The position numbers and the translations under genes were made by a program. A stretch of DNA of 64,000 bases, taken from NCBI RefSeq assembly GCF_008806595.1, contig NZ_VZRB01000006.1, forward strand, positions 62,001-126,000. The letters are read 5' to 3'. A model generated the notes under the pieces. That model searched no databases. It was not told the origin of the DNA and saw only the letters and a list, made by a program, of their open reading frames with translations. Below, piece by piece: positions 26,211-35,582 of the stretch (positions are counted from its first letter, which is position 1; the number at the start of each line of letters is the position of its first letter). The stretch is from Streptomyces luteolifulvus (lineage in GTDB: Bacteria > Actinomycetota > Actinomycetes > Streptomycetales > Streptomycetaceae).

Positions 26211-26364
26211 GGGTGCTTCCAACTCCCCCGGTGGAACGGTTGTTTTCGGGCGGCGGTTCAGCAGGACGTACGGAAGGAGGGGTCGAGGTCCGGTGGGCTC
26301 CGGTGCGGGACGGCCCTCCCCAGTGTGCCCCGCGCGCGATGCCGGTCCGGAGGGTACGGGAGGC

Positions 26365-27768
26365 TCAGGGCGCATGGCGCCAGTTCTCCGCAAGGTCGCC
26401 CCAGAGGTAGGCGGTGGTCTCGACTCCCTTGAGGAGCAGTTCGAGCTCGACCTTCTCGTTCGGCGCGTGCCAGCCGTCGGAGGGGACGGAGATGCCCAGG
26501 AAGAGCACGGGTGCGCCGAGGACCTCCTGGAGGTCCGCCGCGGGTCCAGAGCCGCCCTCGCGTGTGAAGCGGACGGGTTTCCCGAAGGCGCGCCCCATGG
26601 AGCGGACGACGGACTGCAGGGCCGGGTGGTCCAGTGGCGTCAGGCACGGGCGCGTGGCCGGGGCGAATGTGATCTCGTGCCGGATTCCGGCGGGCACCTG
26701 GTCCGCGGCCCAGGCACGGACGGCCTGTTCGATGTGGTCGGGGTCCTGGCCGGCGACGAGCCGGAAGGAGAGCTTCACCATGGCGGAGGACGGGATGATC
26801 GTCTTGCTGCCGGGGCCCTGGTAGCCGCCGCCGATGCCGTTGACCTCGGCGGTCGGTCGCGCCCAGATGCGCTCCAGGGTGGTGTGTCCCGCCTCCCCGA
26901 GGGCGGCGTACGACTTGGCCGTGCGCAGCCATCGCTGCTCGTCGAAGGGCAGCTCCGCGAAGAGTTCCCGTTCGCGGTCGGTGAGCTCGACGACGCCGTC
27001 GTAGAAGCCGGGGACCGCCACGCGCGCGTGTTCGTCGTGCAGGGCGGCGACGAGGCGGGCGGCGGCCGTGGCCGGATTGGGTACGGCGCCGCCGAAGGAG
27101 CCGGAGTGGATGTCCTGGTCCGGGCCGTGCAGCCGGATCTCGCATTCGGCGAGGCCGCGCATACCGGTGCACACGGTGGGGGTGTCCTCCGACCACATGC
27201 CGGTGTCGGAGACGATCACGGCGTCGGCGGCGAGCCGGGCGGCGTGCTCCTCGACGATCGCCCGGAAGTGCGGGGAGCCGGACTCCTCCTCGCCCTCGAT
27301 CAGCAGCTTGAGGTTCACGGCCGGAGTGGTGCGGCCGGTGGCGGCGAGATGGGCGCGGACGCCGAGGGTGTGGAAGAACACCTGCCCCTTGTCGTCGGCC
27401 GCCCCGCGCGCGTAGAGGCGGTTGTCGCGGACGACCGGCTCGAAGGGGTCGCTGTCCCAGCCGTCCTCGCGGGCCGCGGGCTGCACGTCGTGATGGCCGT
27501 AGACAAGGACGGTGGGTGCGCCGGGCTCCTCGGAGGGCCACTCGGCGAAGACCGCGGGCGCGCCCGCGGTCTGCCAGACCTCGGCCGTGGGGAAGCCGGT
27601 CTCCTTGAGCCGGGTGGCGAGCCAGTCGGCGCTGCGGCGTACATCGTGCGCGTGGTCGGGCTGGGCCGACACGGACGGGATGCGCAGCCAGTCGGCGAGG
27701 TCGCCGAGGAAAGCAACGCGGTGCTGCTCGATGTACGTACGGACGGCGCTGTCCGGGGTCCGGCTCAT
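26365..27768 (-). CDS. M20-family dipeptidase
   Basis: A 467-aa zinc peptidase of the M20/CNDP type. Metal ligands and catalytic residues are visible in order: H and D in YGHHDVQP, D in GAADDKGQ, the EE pair in IEGEEESGSP, D in VSDTGMW and H in DGWHAPNE. It likely cleaves dipeptides in the cytosol. The ATG at 27768 lies 10 bp after the adnB stop, so it is the last gene of an adnA-adnB-dipeptidase operon. A GTG two codons earlier is possible. No signal peptide. Confidence 0.88.
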   Translation of the reverse strand: MSRTPDSAVRTYIEQHRVAFLGDLADWLRIPSVSAQPDHAHDVRRSADWLATRLKETGFPTAEVWQTAGAPAVFAEWPSEEPGAPTVLVYGHHDVQPAAREDGWDSDPFEPVVRDNRLYARGAADDKGQVFFHTLGVRAHLAATGRTTPAVNLKLLIEGEEESGSPHFRAIVEEHAARLAADAVIVSDTGMWSEDTPTVCTGMRGLAECEIRLHGPDQDIHSGSFGGAVPNPATAAARLVAALHDEHARVAVPGFYDGVVELTDRERELFAELPFDEQRWLRTAKSYAALGEAGHTTLERIWARPTAEVNGIGGGYQGPGSKTIIPSSAMVKLSFRLVAGQDPDHIEQAVRAWAADQVPAGIRHEITFAPATRPCLTPLDHPALQSVVRSMGRAFGKPVRFTREGGSGPAADLQEVLGAPVLFLGISVPSDGWHAPNEKVELELLLKGVETTAYLWGDLAENWRHAP

Positions 27769-27778
27769 GGTCACGAGC

Positions 27779-30700
27779 CTATCGGCCCGCACCGACATCC
27801 TGATTGGGCGGTTCGTCACACGACGGCTCCTCCAGCAGCAGTCGTTCCAGCGCGGCCCGGTCGGGCAGATTCCGGGGCCGGACGACCTCGCCGCCGCGCA
27901 CGTACACGAACGCGGCCGTGACCGAGTCCAGGGGGACGCCCTGCTGCTCGGCCCAGGCGAGCCGGTACAGGGCGAGCTGGAGCGGGTCGGCGGTGCCGGT
28001 GCGGCCGGTCTTCCAGTCGACGATCTCGTACGTCGCTCCGTCGCCGTCACCTTCTCTGTACACGGCGTCGATACGGCCCCGTACGACGCGGCCTGCGATG
28101 TCGAGCTGGAAGGGGGTCTCGACGCGGTACGGCGTGCGGTGGGCGTACTCAGTGCGCTCGAAGGCGTCCTTGAGGGCTTCCAGATCGCGTTCGTCGGCGA
28201 TCTCGGCCTCGCTGCCGGGCAGTTCCTCCGGCTCCAGCATGGGCAGGGTCAGCTCTTCGAAGCGGGCCTCGACCCAGGCGTGGAAGCGGGTGCCGCGGCG
28301 CGCGGCGGGCTGCGGCGGACGGGGCATGGGGCGGGCCAGCTCCTGCGCGAAGGCGTCCGGGTCGGCGGCCAGGCGGAGCAGCTGGGACGCGGTCAGCGTC
28401 GCCGGCAGAGGTACGTCCGTGACGCTCTGCCGCGCGCGCAGAAGCTCGCCGGTGAGGGCGTCGAGGTCGCGGTCCCAGGAAGCGATGGTGCGGGCCTCCT
28501 CCGGGGTGAGGGACTCCGGATGTGACGCCTGGTGCAGGACCGTGGGGCGGATGGGGCGGACGGAGCGAGTGGGGCGATCGGTGGTCCAGGTGTCCCAGTC
28601 GGCGGGGTCCGCGGGGGCTACGGGGTCTGCGGGGGCGTCCTCCGCGAAGGCATCCGCCTCGCTGTGAAGGGCTTCGTCGTAGAGGTCGTCGTCGTAGGGC
28701 GCCTCGTCGTCCTCCGGTGGCGGGGGCCAGTCAGGGTCGTCGTATGTGTCCGGGTCGTGAGCGGCCGCGGGGTGGCCGTCGGTGTGGGAGGCGAGGTTCT
28801 CCAGGTGGGCGAGGACGGTCTCGGCGGCGGCCCGCCGGCGGGCCAGGGCCGCGTCGTCCAGCGGCAGGGGCCACACCTGGTCGGCGGTCTCCCGGTGCAG
28901 GGCAGGGTTCTGCTCGTCCTCGGCAGGCACGTCGGCCCAGACCTCGATCTCGCCGTGGCCGGCCACGCAGTGGTCGTGGAGGGTCTGAAGGAAGTCGGAC
29001 GGTCCACGGGGCTTCTTCTGGGTGGGGCCCCACCAGTGGCCCGAACCGAGGAGCAGGGAACGGGGGCGGGTGAAGGTGACGTAGCCGAGGCGGAGCTCCT
29101 CGGTGTGCTGGTGCTCCTTCATCGCCTGGTGGAAGGCCTTCAGACCGCGTGCGTCCCAGGACGCCACGTCGGGCAGCGTGTCGGCGTCGCCACGCAGCTC
29201 GTGCGGCAGCACCTTGCCCTGGAAGGTCCACTTCTCGCGCCCCTGGGTGCTCGGGAACGTGCCCGTGACCAGGCCGGGGACGGCCACGACGTCCCACTCC
29301 AGGCCCTTGGACTTGTGCGCGGTGAGCACCTTCACGGTGTTCTCGCCACCGGGGAGGGCGTTGTCGAGGCCCTTCTCGTACTGGGCGGCGGTGCGCAGGA
29401 AGCCGAGGAAGGCCAGCAGGGTCGCCTCGCCGTCGCCCGCGGCGAACGCCGCCGCGATGTCCAGGAAGTTCGACAGGGTCTCGCGGCGCCGGGCCGCCAG
29501 GGCGTGCGGGGACGCGGACAACTCCACTTCCAGGCCGGTGACGGCCAGGACGCGGTGCAGGACGTCCATCAGCGGGTCGGCGAGCGAGCGGCGCAGGTCG
29601 CGCAGTTCGGCGGCCAGGCGGGCGAACCGTACGCGCGCGTCCGGCGAGAAGGGCAGCCCGTCGTCGCCTTCTTCGCCGTCGAGCGGTGTCTCCAGGAAGG
29701 TGTCGAGGGCGTCGGCCAGCGAGATCACCTCGGACGGGTCGACCCCCTCGACGGCCTCGGCGAGCCTGCGGTCCGGGTCTTCGGCGGCGCCCACGCGCGC
29801 GTGGGACACGAGAAGCCGGGCGCGGCGCCCCAGCAGGGCGAGGTCGCGCGGGCCGATGCGCCAGCGGGGGCCGGTCAGCAGACGGACCAGGGAGGCGTTG
29901 GCGCCCGGGTCCTGGAGGACCTCGCAGACGGCGACGAGGTCGGCCACCTCCGGCAGGTGCAGCAGTCCGGACAGGCCTACGACCTCGACGGGGACGTCCC
30001 GTGCGACGAGCGCGCCCTGGATCTCCGCGAAGTCGGTCGCCGTACGGCACAGGACGGCGATCTCGCCGGGCGCCTTGCCGGTGTTCACGAGGTGGGCGAT
30101 GGAGTCGGCGATCCAGTCGATCTCCTCGGCGTGCGTGGGCAGCAGGGCGCAGCGCACCGTGCCGTCGCGTTCGGCGCCGGGGGCGGGGCGGAGTGCCTCC
30201 ACGCCCGCGTGCAGGGCGCGCAGCGGCTCGGCCAGGCCGTTGGCCAGGTCGAGCAGGCGGCCGCCGCTGCGGCGGTTCTCGCTGAGCGCCTGGCGGGTGG
30301 CGGGCCGGCCGTCGCCGTGGGCGAAGTGCTCGGGGAAGTCGTCCAGGTTGGCGACGGAGGCGCCGCGCCAGCCGTAGATCGCCTGGCAGGGGTCGCCGAC
30401 CGCGGTCACGGGGTGGCCCGTGCCGCCGCCGAACAAACCCGCCAGCAGGATGCGCTGGGCCACCGACGTGTCCTGGTACTCGTCGAGCAGCACCACCCGG
30501 AACTCGTCGCGCAGGATGCGGCCGACGTCGGAAATCGCCGCGAGCTGTGCCGAGAAGGCGATCTGGTCACCGAAGTCGAGCAGATCGCGCTCGCGCTTGG
30601 CGGCCCTGTAGCGGGTGACGAGGTCGGCGAGTTCACGGCGCGCCGCGGCCGTCTCGGGAACCTTGCGCAGATCCGCGTTGGTGAGTCTGGTGCCGTCCAG

Positions 30701-31291
30701 GTCGCGCAGCAGGCCGGCGTCCCAGGCGCGCAGATCCTCGGGCGGTACGAGGTGTTCGGCGAGTTCGGCGTCGAGGGCGAGGAGGTCGCTGACCAAGTCG
30801 GCGAAGGAGCGGGTCAGGGACGGATACGGGCCGGGCGCCTCGCGCAGCACGCGTGCGGCGAGCTGGTAGCGGGTTGCGTCGGCGAGCAGCCGGGCCGTCG
30901 GCTCCAGCCCGATACGCAGGCCGTGGTCGGTCAGGAGGCGGCCCGCGAACGCGTGGTACGTGGAGATCACCGGCTCGCCCGGAGGGTCGTCCGGGTCGAT
31001 GACGTCGGGATCGGTGACGCCCGCCTTGATCAGCGCCTTGCGGACGCGCTCGGCGAGCTCGCCGGCGGCCTTGTTGGTGAAGGTGAGGCCGAGCACCTGC
31101 TCGGGGGCGACCCGACCGGTGCCGACCAGCCAGACCACGCGTGCCGCCATCACCGTCGTCTTGCCCGAGCCGGCTCCGGCCACGATCACCTGCGGGGCGG
31201 GCGGCGCGGTGATGCAGGCCGTCTGCTCCGGGGTGAACGGGATGCCGAGGAGCTCCTTGAGCTGATCGGGATCAGTGATACGGGCGGCCAT
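27779..31291 (-). CDS. adnB: AdnB: helicase-nuclease subunit for double-strand break resection
   Basis: A 1170-aa protein with an N-terminal UvrD-like motor and a C-terminal RecB-type nuclease. Walker A AGAGSGKTT, motif II LLDEYQDTS, GDPCQAIYGWRGA, LTAHKSKGLEWD mark the motor. The nuclease has GRIDAVYREGDGDG, IVDWKTGRTG and LALYRLAWAEQ, with the catalytic Asp and Lys intact. With AdnA it forms the actinobacterial break-resection machine. An acidic Asp/Glu/Pro-rich insertion (about residues 850-900) is longer than I expect for the family. Start MAARITDPDQ is chosen over GTG at 31315; neither has a good ribosome site. It is 105 bp downstream of adnA. Confidence 0.92.
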   Translation of the reverse strand: MAARITDPDQLKELLGIPFTPEQTACITAPPAPQVIVAGAGSGKTTVMAARVVWLVGTGRVAPEQVLGLTFTNKAAGELAERVRKALIKAGVTDPDVIDPDDPPGEPVISTYHAFAGRLLTDHGLRIGLEPTARLLADATRYQLAARVLREAPGPYPSLTRSFADLVSDLLALDAELAEHLVPPEDLRAWDAGLLRDLDGTRLTNADLRKVPETAAARRELADLVTRYRAAKRERDLLDFGDQIAFSAQLAAISDVGRILRDEFRVVLLDEYQDTSVAQRILLAGLFGGGTGHPVTAVGDPCQAIYGWRGASVANLDDFPEHFAHGDGRPATRQALSENRRSGGRLLDLANGLAEPLRALHAGVEALRPAPGAERDGTVRCALLPTHAEEIDWIADSIAHLVNTGKAPGEIAVLCRTATDFAEIQGALVARDVPVEVVGLSGLLHLPEVADLVAVCEVLQDPGANASLVRLLTGPRWRIGPRDLALLGRRARLLVSHARVGAAEDPDRRLAEAVEGVDPSEVISLADALDTFLETPLDGEEGDDGLPFSPDARVRFARLAAELRDLRRSLADPLMDVLHRVLAVTGLEVELSASPHALAARRRETLSNFLDIAAAFAAGDGEATLLAFLGFLRTAAQYEKGLDNALPGGENTVKVLTAHKSKGLEWDVVAVPGLVTGTFPSTQGREKWTFQGKVLPHELRGDADTLPDVASWDARGLKAFHQAMKEHQHTEELRLGYVTFTRPRSLLLGSGHWWGPTQKKPRGPSDFLQTLHDHCVAGHGEIEVWADVPAEDEQNPALHRETADQVWPLPLDDAALARRRAAAETVLAHLENLASHTDGHPAAAHDPDTYDDPDWPPPPEDDEAPYDDDLYDEALHSEADAFAEDAPADPVAPADPADWDTWTTDRPTRSVRPIRPTVLHQASHPESLTPEEARTIASWDRDLDALTGELLRARQSVTDVPLPATLTASQLLRLAADPDAFAQELARPMPRPPQPAARRGTRFHAWVEARFEELTLPMLEPEELPGSEAEIADERDLEALKDAFERTEYAHRTPYRVETPFQLDIAGRVVRGRIDAVYREGDGDGATYEIVDWKTGRTGTADPLQLALYRLAWAEQQGVPLDSVTAAFVYVRGGEVVRPRNLPDRAALERLLLEEPSCDEPPNQDVGAGR

Positions 31292-31396
31292 GTCGCAGAG
31301 GCTAGCGGCGGCCACTGACAGTGGATGCCCGATCGATCTCAGGGTGTGAAGAAGCGCAGGTCAGCACAGGTGGTGCGACCCGTCACACCGGTGGTC

Positions 31397-34300
31397 TCAC
31401 TCCACGACGTGGCGCCCCTCGGGCCGCGCGCTGCACGAGGCCCGGAACGCGCAGTGGGTGCAGTGCTGGCCGGCGCTCGGGGTGAACCGCTCGTCGAGGA
31501 CCTTGCCCGCGGCCGTGGCCAGCAGATCGCCGACCCACTCGCCTTCCAGGGGCTCCTGGGCCTGCACCTTGGGCAGCGTGTCGCCGCCGTCCCTCTTCGC
31601 CGCTCCCTGGCGCAGCTGCACGAGTTCGGCGCCGCCCGGTTCGGGGCGGACGCCGTCGAAGGCCTCGTCGACGGCGCCCTCGCGCACGGCGAGCTGGTAG
31701 ACGGCGAGCTGTGGGTGGTGCTCCACCTCTGCGGCGCTGGGCGCCTGTTTGCCGGTCTTGAAGTCGACGACGTAGGCGCGGCCCTCCCCGTCGGCCTCGA
31801 CGCGGTCCATCTGGCCGCGGATGCGCACCTCGTAGTCGCCCGCTTCGAGGGTGACGTCGAAGTCGTGCTCGCTGGCCACCGGCGTGCGCCCGGTGCGGTC
31901 CATCACATGCCACTTCAGGAACCGTTCGAGCGCCACGCGCGCGTTCTCCTTCTCCTGCGCCGACTTCCACGGCGCGTCGAAGGCAAGCGCGTTCCACACG
32001 GAGTCCAAGCGCTCCATGAGGACGGCGAGGTCGGCCGGGGTGTGTCCGGAGGCGACCTCGTCGGCGAGTACGTGCACGACGTTCCCGAAGCCCTGAGCGG
32101 CCGTCGCGGGTGCGTCGGCCTTGACCTCGCGGCCCAGGAACCACCGGAGGGTGCAGGTGTTGGCGAGCTGGTCGAGTGCACTGCCGGACAGCACCACGGG
32201 CTGGTCGCGGTTGCGCAGCGGCACCTTGCTCTCGGTCGGCTCGAACATGCCCCACCAGCGGTAGGGGTGGGCGGACGGGACGAGCGGGCGGCCGTCCTCG
32301 TCGGCGAGTGCGGCGAGCCGGGCCAGTCGGCGGGCGGCTGCCTCCCTGAGAGTGCCGGACACGCGCGGGTCGACCGTCGTGGCCCGCAGCTCGGCGACGA
32401 GCGCCGCGACGGACAGCGGGCGGCGCGGGCGGCCCGTGACGTCCCGGGGCTCGACACCGAGTTCGGCCAGGAAGCGGGAGGGCTGGTCGCCGTCGTCCGC
32501 GGGCGCCTTGACCGCGGTGACGACGAGGCGTTCACGCGCGCGTGTGGCGGCCACGTAGAACAGCCGGCGCTCCTCGGCGAGGAGCGCGCCCGGGGTGAGC
32601 GGCGCGGCGAGTCCGTCGCGGCCGATGCGGTCGGCCTCCAGGAGCGAGCCGCGGCGCCGCATGTCCGGCCACAGGCCCTCCTGGACGCCCGCGACGACGA
32701 CCAGACGCCATTCCAGTCCCTTGGAGCGATGCGCGGTCATCAGGCGGACGGCGTCGGGGCGTACCGCGCGCCGTGTGAGGGTGTCGGCGGCGATGTCCTC
32801 GGCGTCGATCTCCTCCAGGAAGTTCAGGGCGCCGCGGCCGCCGGTGCGTTCCTCCGCGCGGGCCGCGGTCGCGAACAGCGCGCACACGGCGTCCAGGTCC
32901 CGGTGGGCGTTGCGTCCGGCCGCGCCGCCGCGCCGGGCGGACCGCTCCAGGCGGGCGGGCCACGGCGTGCCCTCCCACAGGTCCCAGAGCGCCTCCTCGG
33001 CGGTGCCGCCGCCCGCCAGGCGCTCGCGGGCCTTTCTGAGCAGCGCGCCGAGACGCTGGGCGCCACGCGCGTACGTGGGGTCGTGTGTGACCAGGCGCTC
33101 AGGCTCGGCCAGCGCCCGCGCGAGCAGTTCGTCGGAGGGCGGCGGCAGCGGGTTGCCCGCGGCCCGCTCCTCGTCACGCAGCGCACGGCCGAGGCGGCGC
33201 ATGTCGGCGGCGTCCATGCCCGCGAGCGGGGAGGCGAGCAGGGTCAGGGCGGTTTCCGTGTCGAGCCATGCGGTGTCCGACGCCGGCTCGTCGGAGGCGG
33301 CCCCCGCCTGTTCCTCGGTGTGCGGGCCTTCGTCGTCGGGCCTCTCGGGGCGCCCCGCCGCCTCCGCGGTGGCCACCGCGCGCAGCGCCGTCAGTAGGGG
33401 TGTCACCGCCGGCTCGTGGCGCAGGGCCAGGTCGTCACCGTCGATGTCCAGCGGGACCCCGGCCGCGGTGAGGGCGCGGCGGACCGTCGGGATGGTGCGG
33501 GATCCGGCGCGCACCAGCACGGCCATCTCGCGCCAGGGGATGCCGTCCTCCAGGTGCGCCCGGCGCAGGATGTCGGCGATGTTGTCCAGCTCGGTGCCGG
33601 GTGTCGGGTACGTGTAGACCTCGACGCGGCCGCCGTCCCGGACCGGCGTGAGTTCCCGGTGGGCGCGCACCCTGTCGGCGGGAAGCCGGGTCAGCGGCAT
33701 GCGCCGGGTCAGCAGCCGGGTGGCGGTCAGCAGTGCGGCCCCGGACCGCCGGGACGTCCGCAGGACCTCGACGGGCGCCGGGTGGCCGTCCGCGCGCGGG
33801 AAGGCGTGCGGGAAGTCCAGGATGCCGTTCACGTCGGCGCCCCGGAACGCGTAGATCGACTGGTCCGGGTCTCCGAAGGCGACGAGGGTGCGGCCGCCGC
33901 CGGCGAGGGCGTGCAGCAGCCGTACCTGTGCCGGGTCGGTGTCCTGGTACTCGTCGACGTAGACGGCGTCGTACTGCAGGGCGAGGTGCCGGGCGACCTC
34001 CGGCCGGTGGGCGAGGAGGACCGCGCGGTGGACGAGTTCGGCGTAGTCGAGCACGCCCTGCAGGTCGAGCACGTCGAGGTACTCGGCGAGGAAGGCGGCC
34101 GCGGCGCGCCAGTCGGGGCGGCCGATGCGGCGGGCGAACGCGTCCAGGGCGCCGGGGCCGAGACCCAGTTCGCGGCTGCGGGCGAGGACCGCGCGGACCT
34201 CGTCGGCAAAGCCGCGGGTGGTCAGGCAGGCGCGCAGTTCGTCCGGCCAGCGCACATGGGCGAGACCTAGCCGCTCCAGGTCGGGCTGGCCCGCCAGCAG

Positions 34301-34753
34301 CTCGCGGACGGTGACGTCCTGTTCGGGGCCGGACAGCAGCCGCAGCGGCTCCACGAACAGGTCGCTGTCCTGGTGGGCGCGGACCAGGGCGTAGCAGAAC
34401 GAGTGGAACGTGGTCGCCTGGGGCGCGCGGGCCGCCCCGATGCGCAGCGCCATCCGGTCCCGCAGTTCGACGGCCGCCTTGCGGCTGAACGTCAGCACCA
34501 GGATCCGCGCGGGGTCCCCGCCGCGGGCGATTCGCGCCGCCACGGACTCCACGAGTGTGGTGGTCTTTCCGGTGCCCGGACCTGCGAGGACGAGGATTGG
34601 GCCGGTGTCGTGGACAACCACGGAGCGCTGTGCGGCGTCCAGACGAGGGGGATCCACGAGGGCCGGTGGGGTACGCACCAGTCGGTAGGCGCCACGGTTC
34701 CCCTGTCGCACCTGGAGGTGCGACAGACGCCTGGTGGAGGAAGAGGAGCTCAC
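31397..34753 (-). CDS. adnA: AdnA: helicase-nuclease partner subunit with Fe-S nuclease domain
   Basis: A 1118-aa partner of AdnB. The motor domain has AGPGTGKTTTLVE, YVDEYQDTDPAQ, FGDPDQSIYAFRGAD and MTAHRSKGLEWR. The C-terminal nuclease has GQMDRVEADGEG and VVDFKTGKQAP. A lone Cys in ANTCTLRWF and the later HCTHCAFRASC match the cysteine pattern of the 4Fe-4S clasp of AddB-type nucleases. The GTG at 34753 (VSSSSSTRRLSHL) is used here; GTG at 34834 is also possible, with TAGCGT nine bases before it that would allow a leaderless start. The order adnA then adnB matches mycobacteria. Confidence 0.9.
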   Translation of the reverse strand: MSSSSSTRRLSHLQVRQGNRGAYRLVRTPPALVDPPRLDAAQRSVVVHDTGPILVLAGPGTGKTTTLVESVAARIARGGDPARILVLTFSRKAAVELRDRMALRIGAARAPQATTFHSFCYALVRAHQDSDLFVEPLRLLSGPEQDVTVRELLAGQPDLERLGLAHVRWPDELRACLTTRGFADEVRAVLARSRELGLGPGALDAFARRIGRPDWRAAAAFLAEYLDVLDLQGVLDYAELVHRAVLLAHRPEVARHLALQYDAVYVDEYQDTDPAQVRLLHALAGGGRTLVAFGDPDQSIYAFRGADVNGILDFPHAFPRADGHPAPVEVLRTSRRSGAALLTATRLLTRRMPLTRLPADRVRAHRELTPVRDGGRVEVYTYPTPGTELDNIADILRRAHLEDGIPWREMAVLVRAGSRTIPTVRRALTAAGVPLDIDGDDLALRHEPAVTPLLTALRAVATAEAAGRPERPDDEGPHTEEQAGAASDEPASDTAWLDTETALTLLASPLAGMDAADMRRLGRALRDEERAAGNPLPPPSDELLARALAEPERLVTHDPTYARGAQRLGALLRKARERLAGGGTAEEALWDLWEGTPWPARLERSARRGGAAGRNAHRDLDAVCALFATAARAEERTGGRGALNFLEEIDAEDIAADTLTRRAVRPDAVRLMTAHRSKGLEWRLVVVAGVQEGLWPDMRRRGSLLEADRIGRDGLAAPLTPGALLAEERRLFYVAATRARERLVVTAVKAPADDGDQPSRFLAELGVEPRDVTGRPRRPLSVAALVAELRATTVDPRVSGTLREAAARRLARLAALADEDGRPLVPSAHPYRWWGMFEPTESKVPLRNRDQPVVLSGSALDQLANTCTLRWFLGREVKADAPATAAQGFGNVVHVLADEVASGHTPADLAVLMERLDSVWNALAFDAPWKSAQEKENARVALERFLKWHVMDRTGRTPVASEHDFDVTLEAGDYEVRIRGQMDRVEADGEGRAYVVDFKTGKQAPSAAEVEHHPQLAVYQLAVREGAVDEAFDGVRPEPGGAELVQLRQGAAKRDGGDTLPKVQAQEPLEGEWVGDLLATAAGKVLDERFTPSAGQHCTHCAFRASCSARPEGRHVVE

Positions 34754-35010
34754 GTGGTTCGCCGGTCCTGGTGCTTGTGCTGTTGGGCGTACCGCCCTGC
34801 GTGCCGGGCGGTGATCGCGGGGTGAGGGGGACACGTGCAGCCGACGCTACGCCGACGGGCGAGGCGGAAGCAGGGCTTCCGATTCTTCCCTCCCGGCACT
34901 CGAGCCACTTGCGTCCCTCGCCCCACGAACGTACGGCATGCCGCGGTCGTGCCCCCATTCCCTCGTACGGGCCACAGGGTCCCCCCGGACCCGTCCGATG
35001 GCGGAAGCTG

Positions 35011-35397
35011 TCAGGTGTGACCCTCCGCGCGTTGGCCGCCGTCCCACCGGGCGCGCCTCATGTCGAGACGCGGCAGGTGACCCTCGGCGGCCCTGCTCGC
35101 CTCCCTCAGAGGCGTGCCCTCCGCGCGGTAGTGGGCGAGCGCCCCGAGTTCATGGCCCGGGAGCAGCACGCCGTCCGCTCGGACGACCCGCCACCACGGC
35201 ACGGCTCCGCCGTAGAGGGCCATCACCCGGCCGACCTGGCGCGGGCCGCCCTCCGCCAGCCACTCGGCGACGTCGCCGTACGTCATGACGCGCCCCGGCG
35301 GAATCAGTTCGGCGACCTCGAGGACCTGCTCGGCGTACTCGGGCAGGGCATCCTCGTACTGGGGAGGGGTGTCCTCCGGAAGGCTCTCCTCGCTCAT
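35011..35397 (-). CDS. Alkyltransferase-like protein (ATL)
   Basis: A 128-aa protein with the DNA-binding domain of O6-alkylguanine transferases: PPGRVMTYGDVAEWL and GRVMALYGG. The active-site motif PCHRV is replaced by PWWRVVR, so the nucleophilic cysteine is lost, which defines ATL proteins. ATLs bind alkylated guanine and hand it to nucleotide excision repair. The N-terminus is acidic. The start MSEESLPED is used; ATG three codons earlier is possible. Rv3204 is the counterpart. It lies 257 bp downstream of the adnA start region. Confidence 0.88.
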   Translation of the reverse strand: MSEESLPEDTPPQYEDALPEYAEQVLEVAELIPPGRVMTYGDVAEWLAEGGPRQVGRVMALYGGAVPWWRVVRADGVLLPGHELGALAHYRAEGTPLREASRAAEGHLPRLDMRRARWDGGQRAEGHT

Positions 35398-35582
35398 CCG
35401 CCCCATCCTGCCCCACCCCACCGACAATGTGATGTGCCCGCCACTGTGCGTATCCCTCGCCCCGGGGCGGCGCTTCGGGCAGACTGTGCGCCCCGCGTCT
35501 GCACCCTGATGCCCCCTTGTGTCGGTGGGGCATGCCACCATCGTGCGGGCGGTGACCGGTGATACGAGATCAAGAAGAGACG

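Noticed and set aside
28532..31318. Long + strand frame opposite adnB
   Set aside because: Antisense shadow of a gene with intact helicase and nuclease motifs; no ribosome site or recognisable domain.
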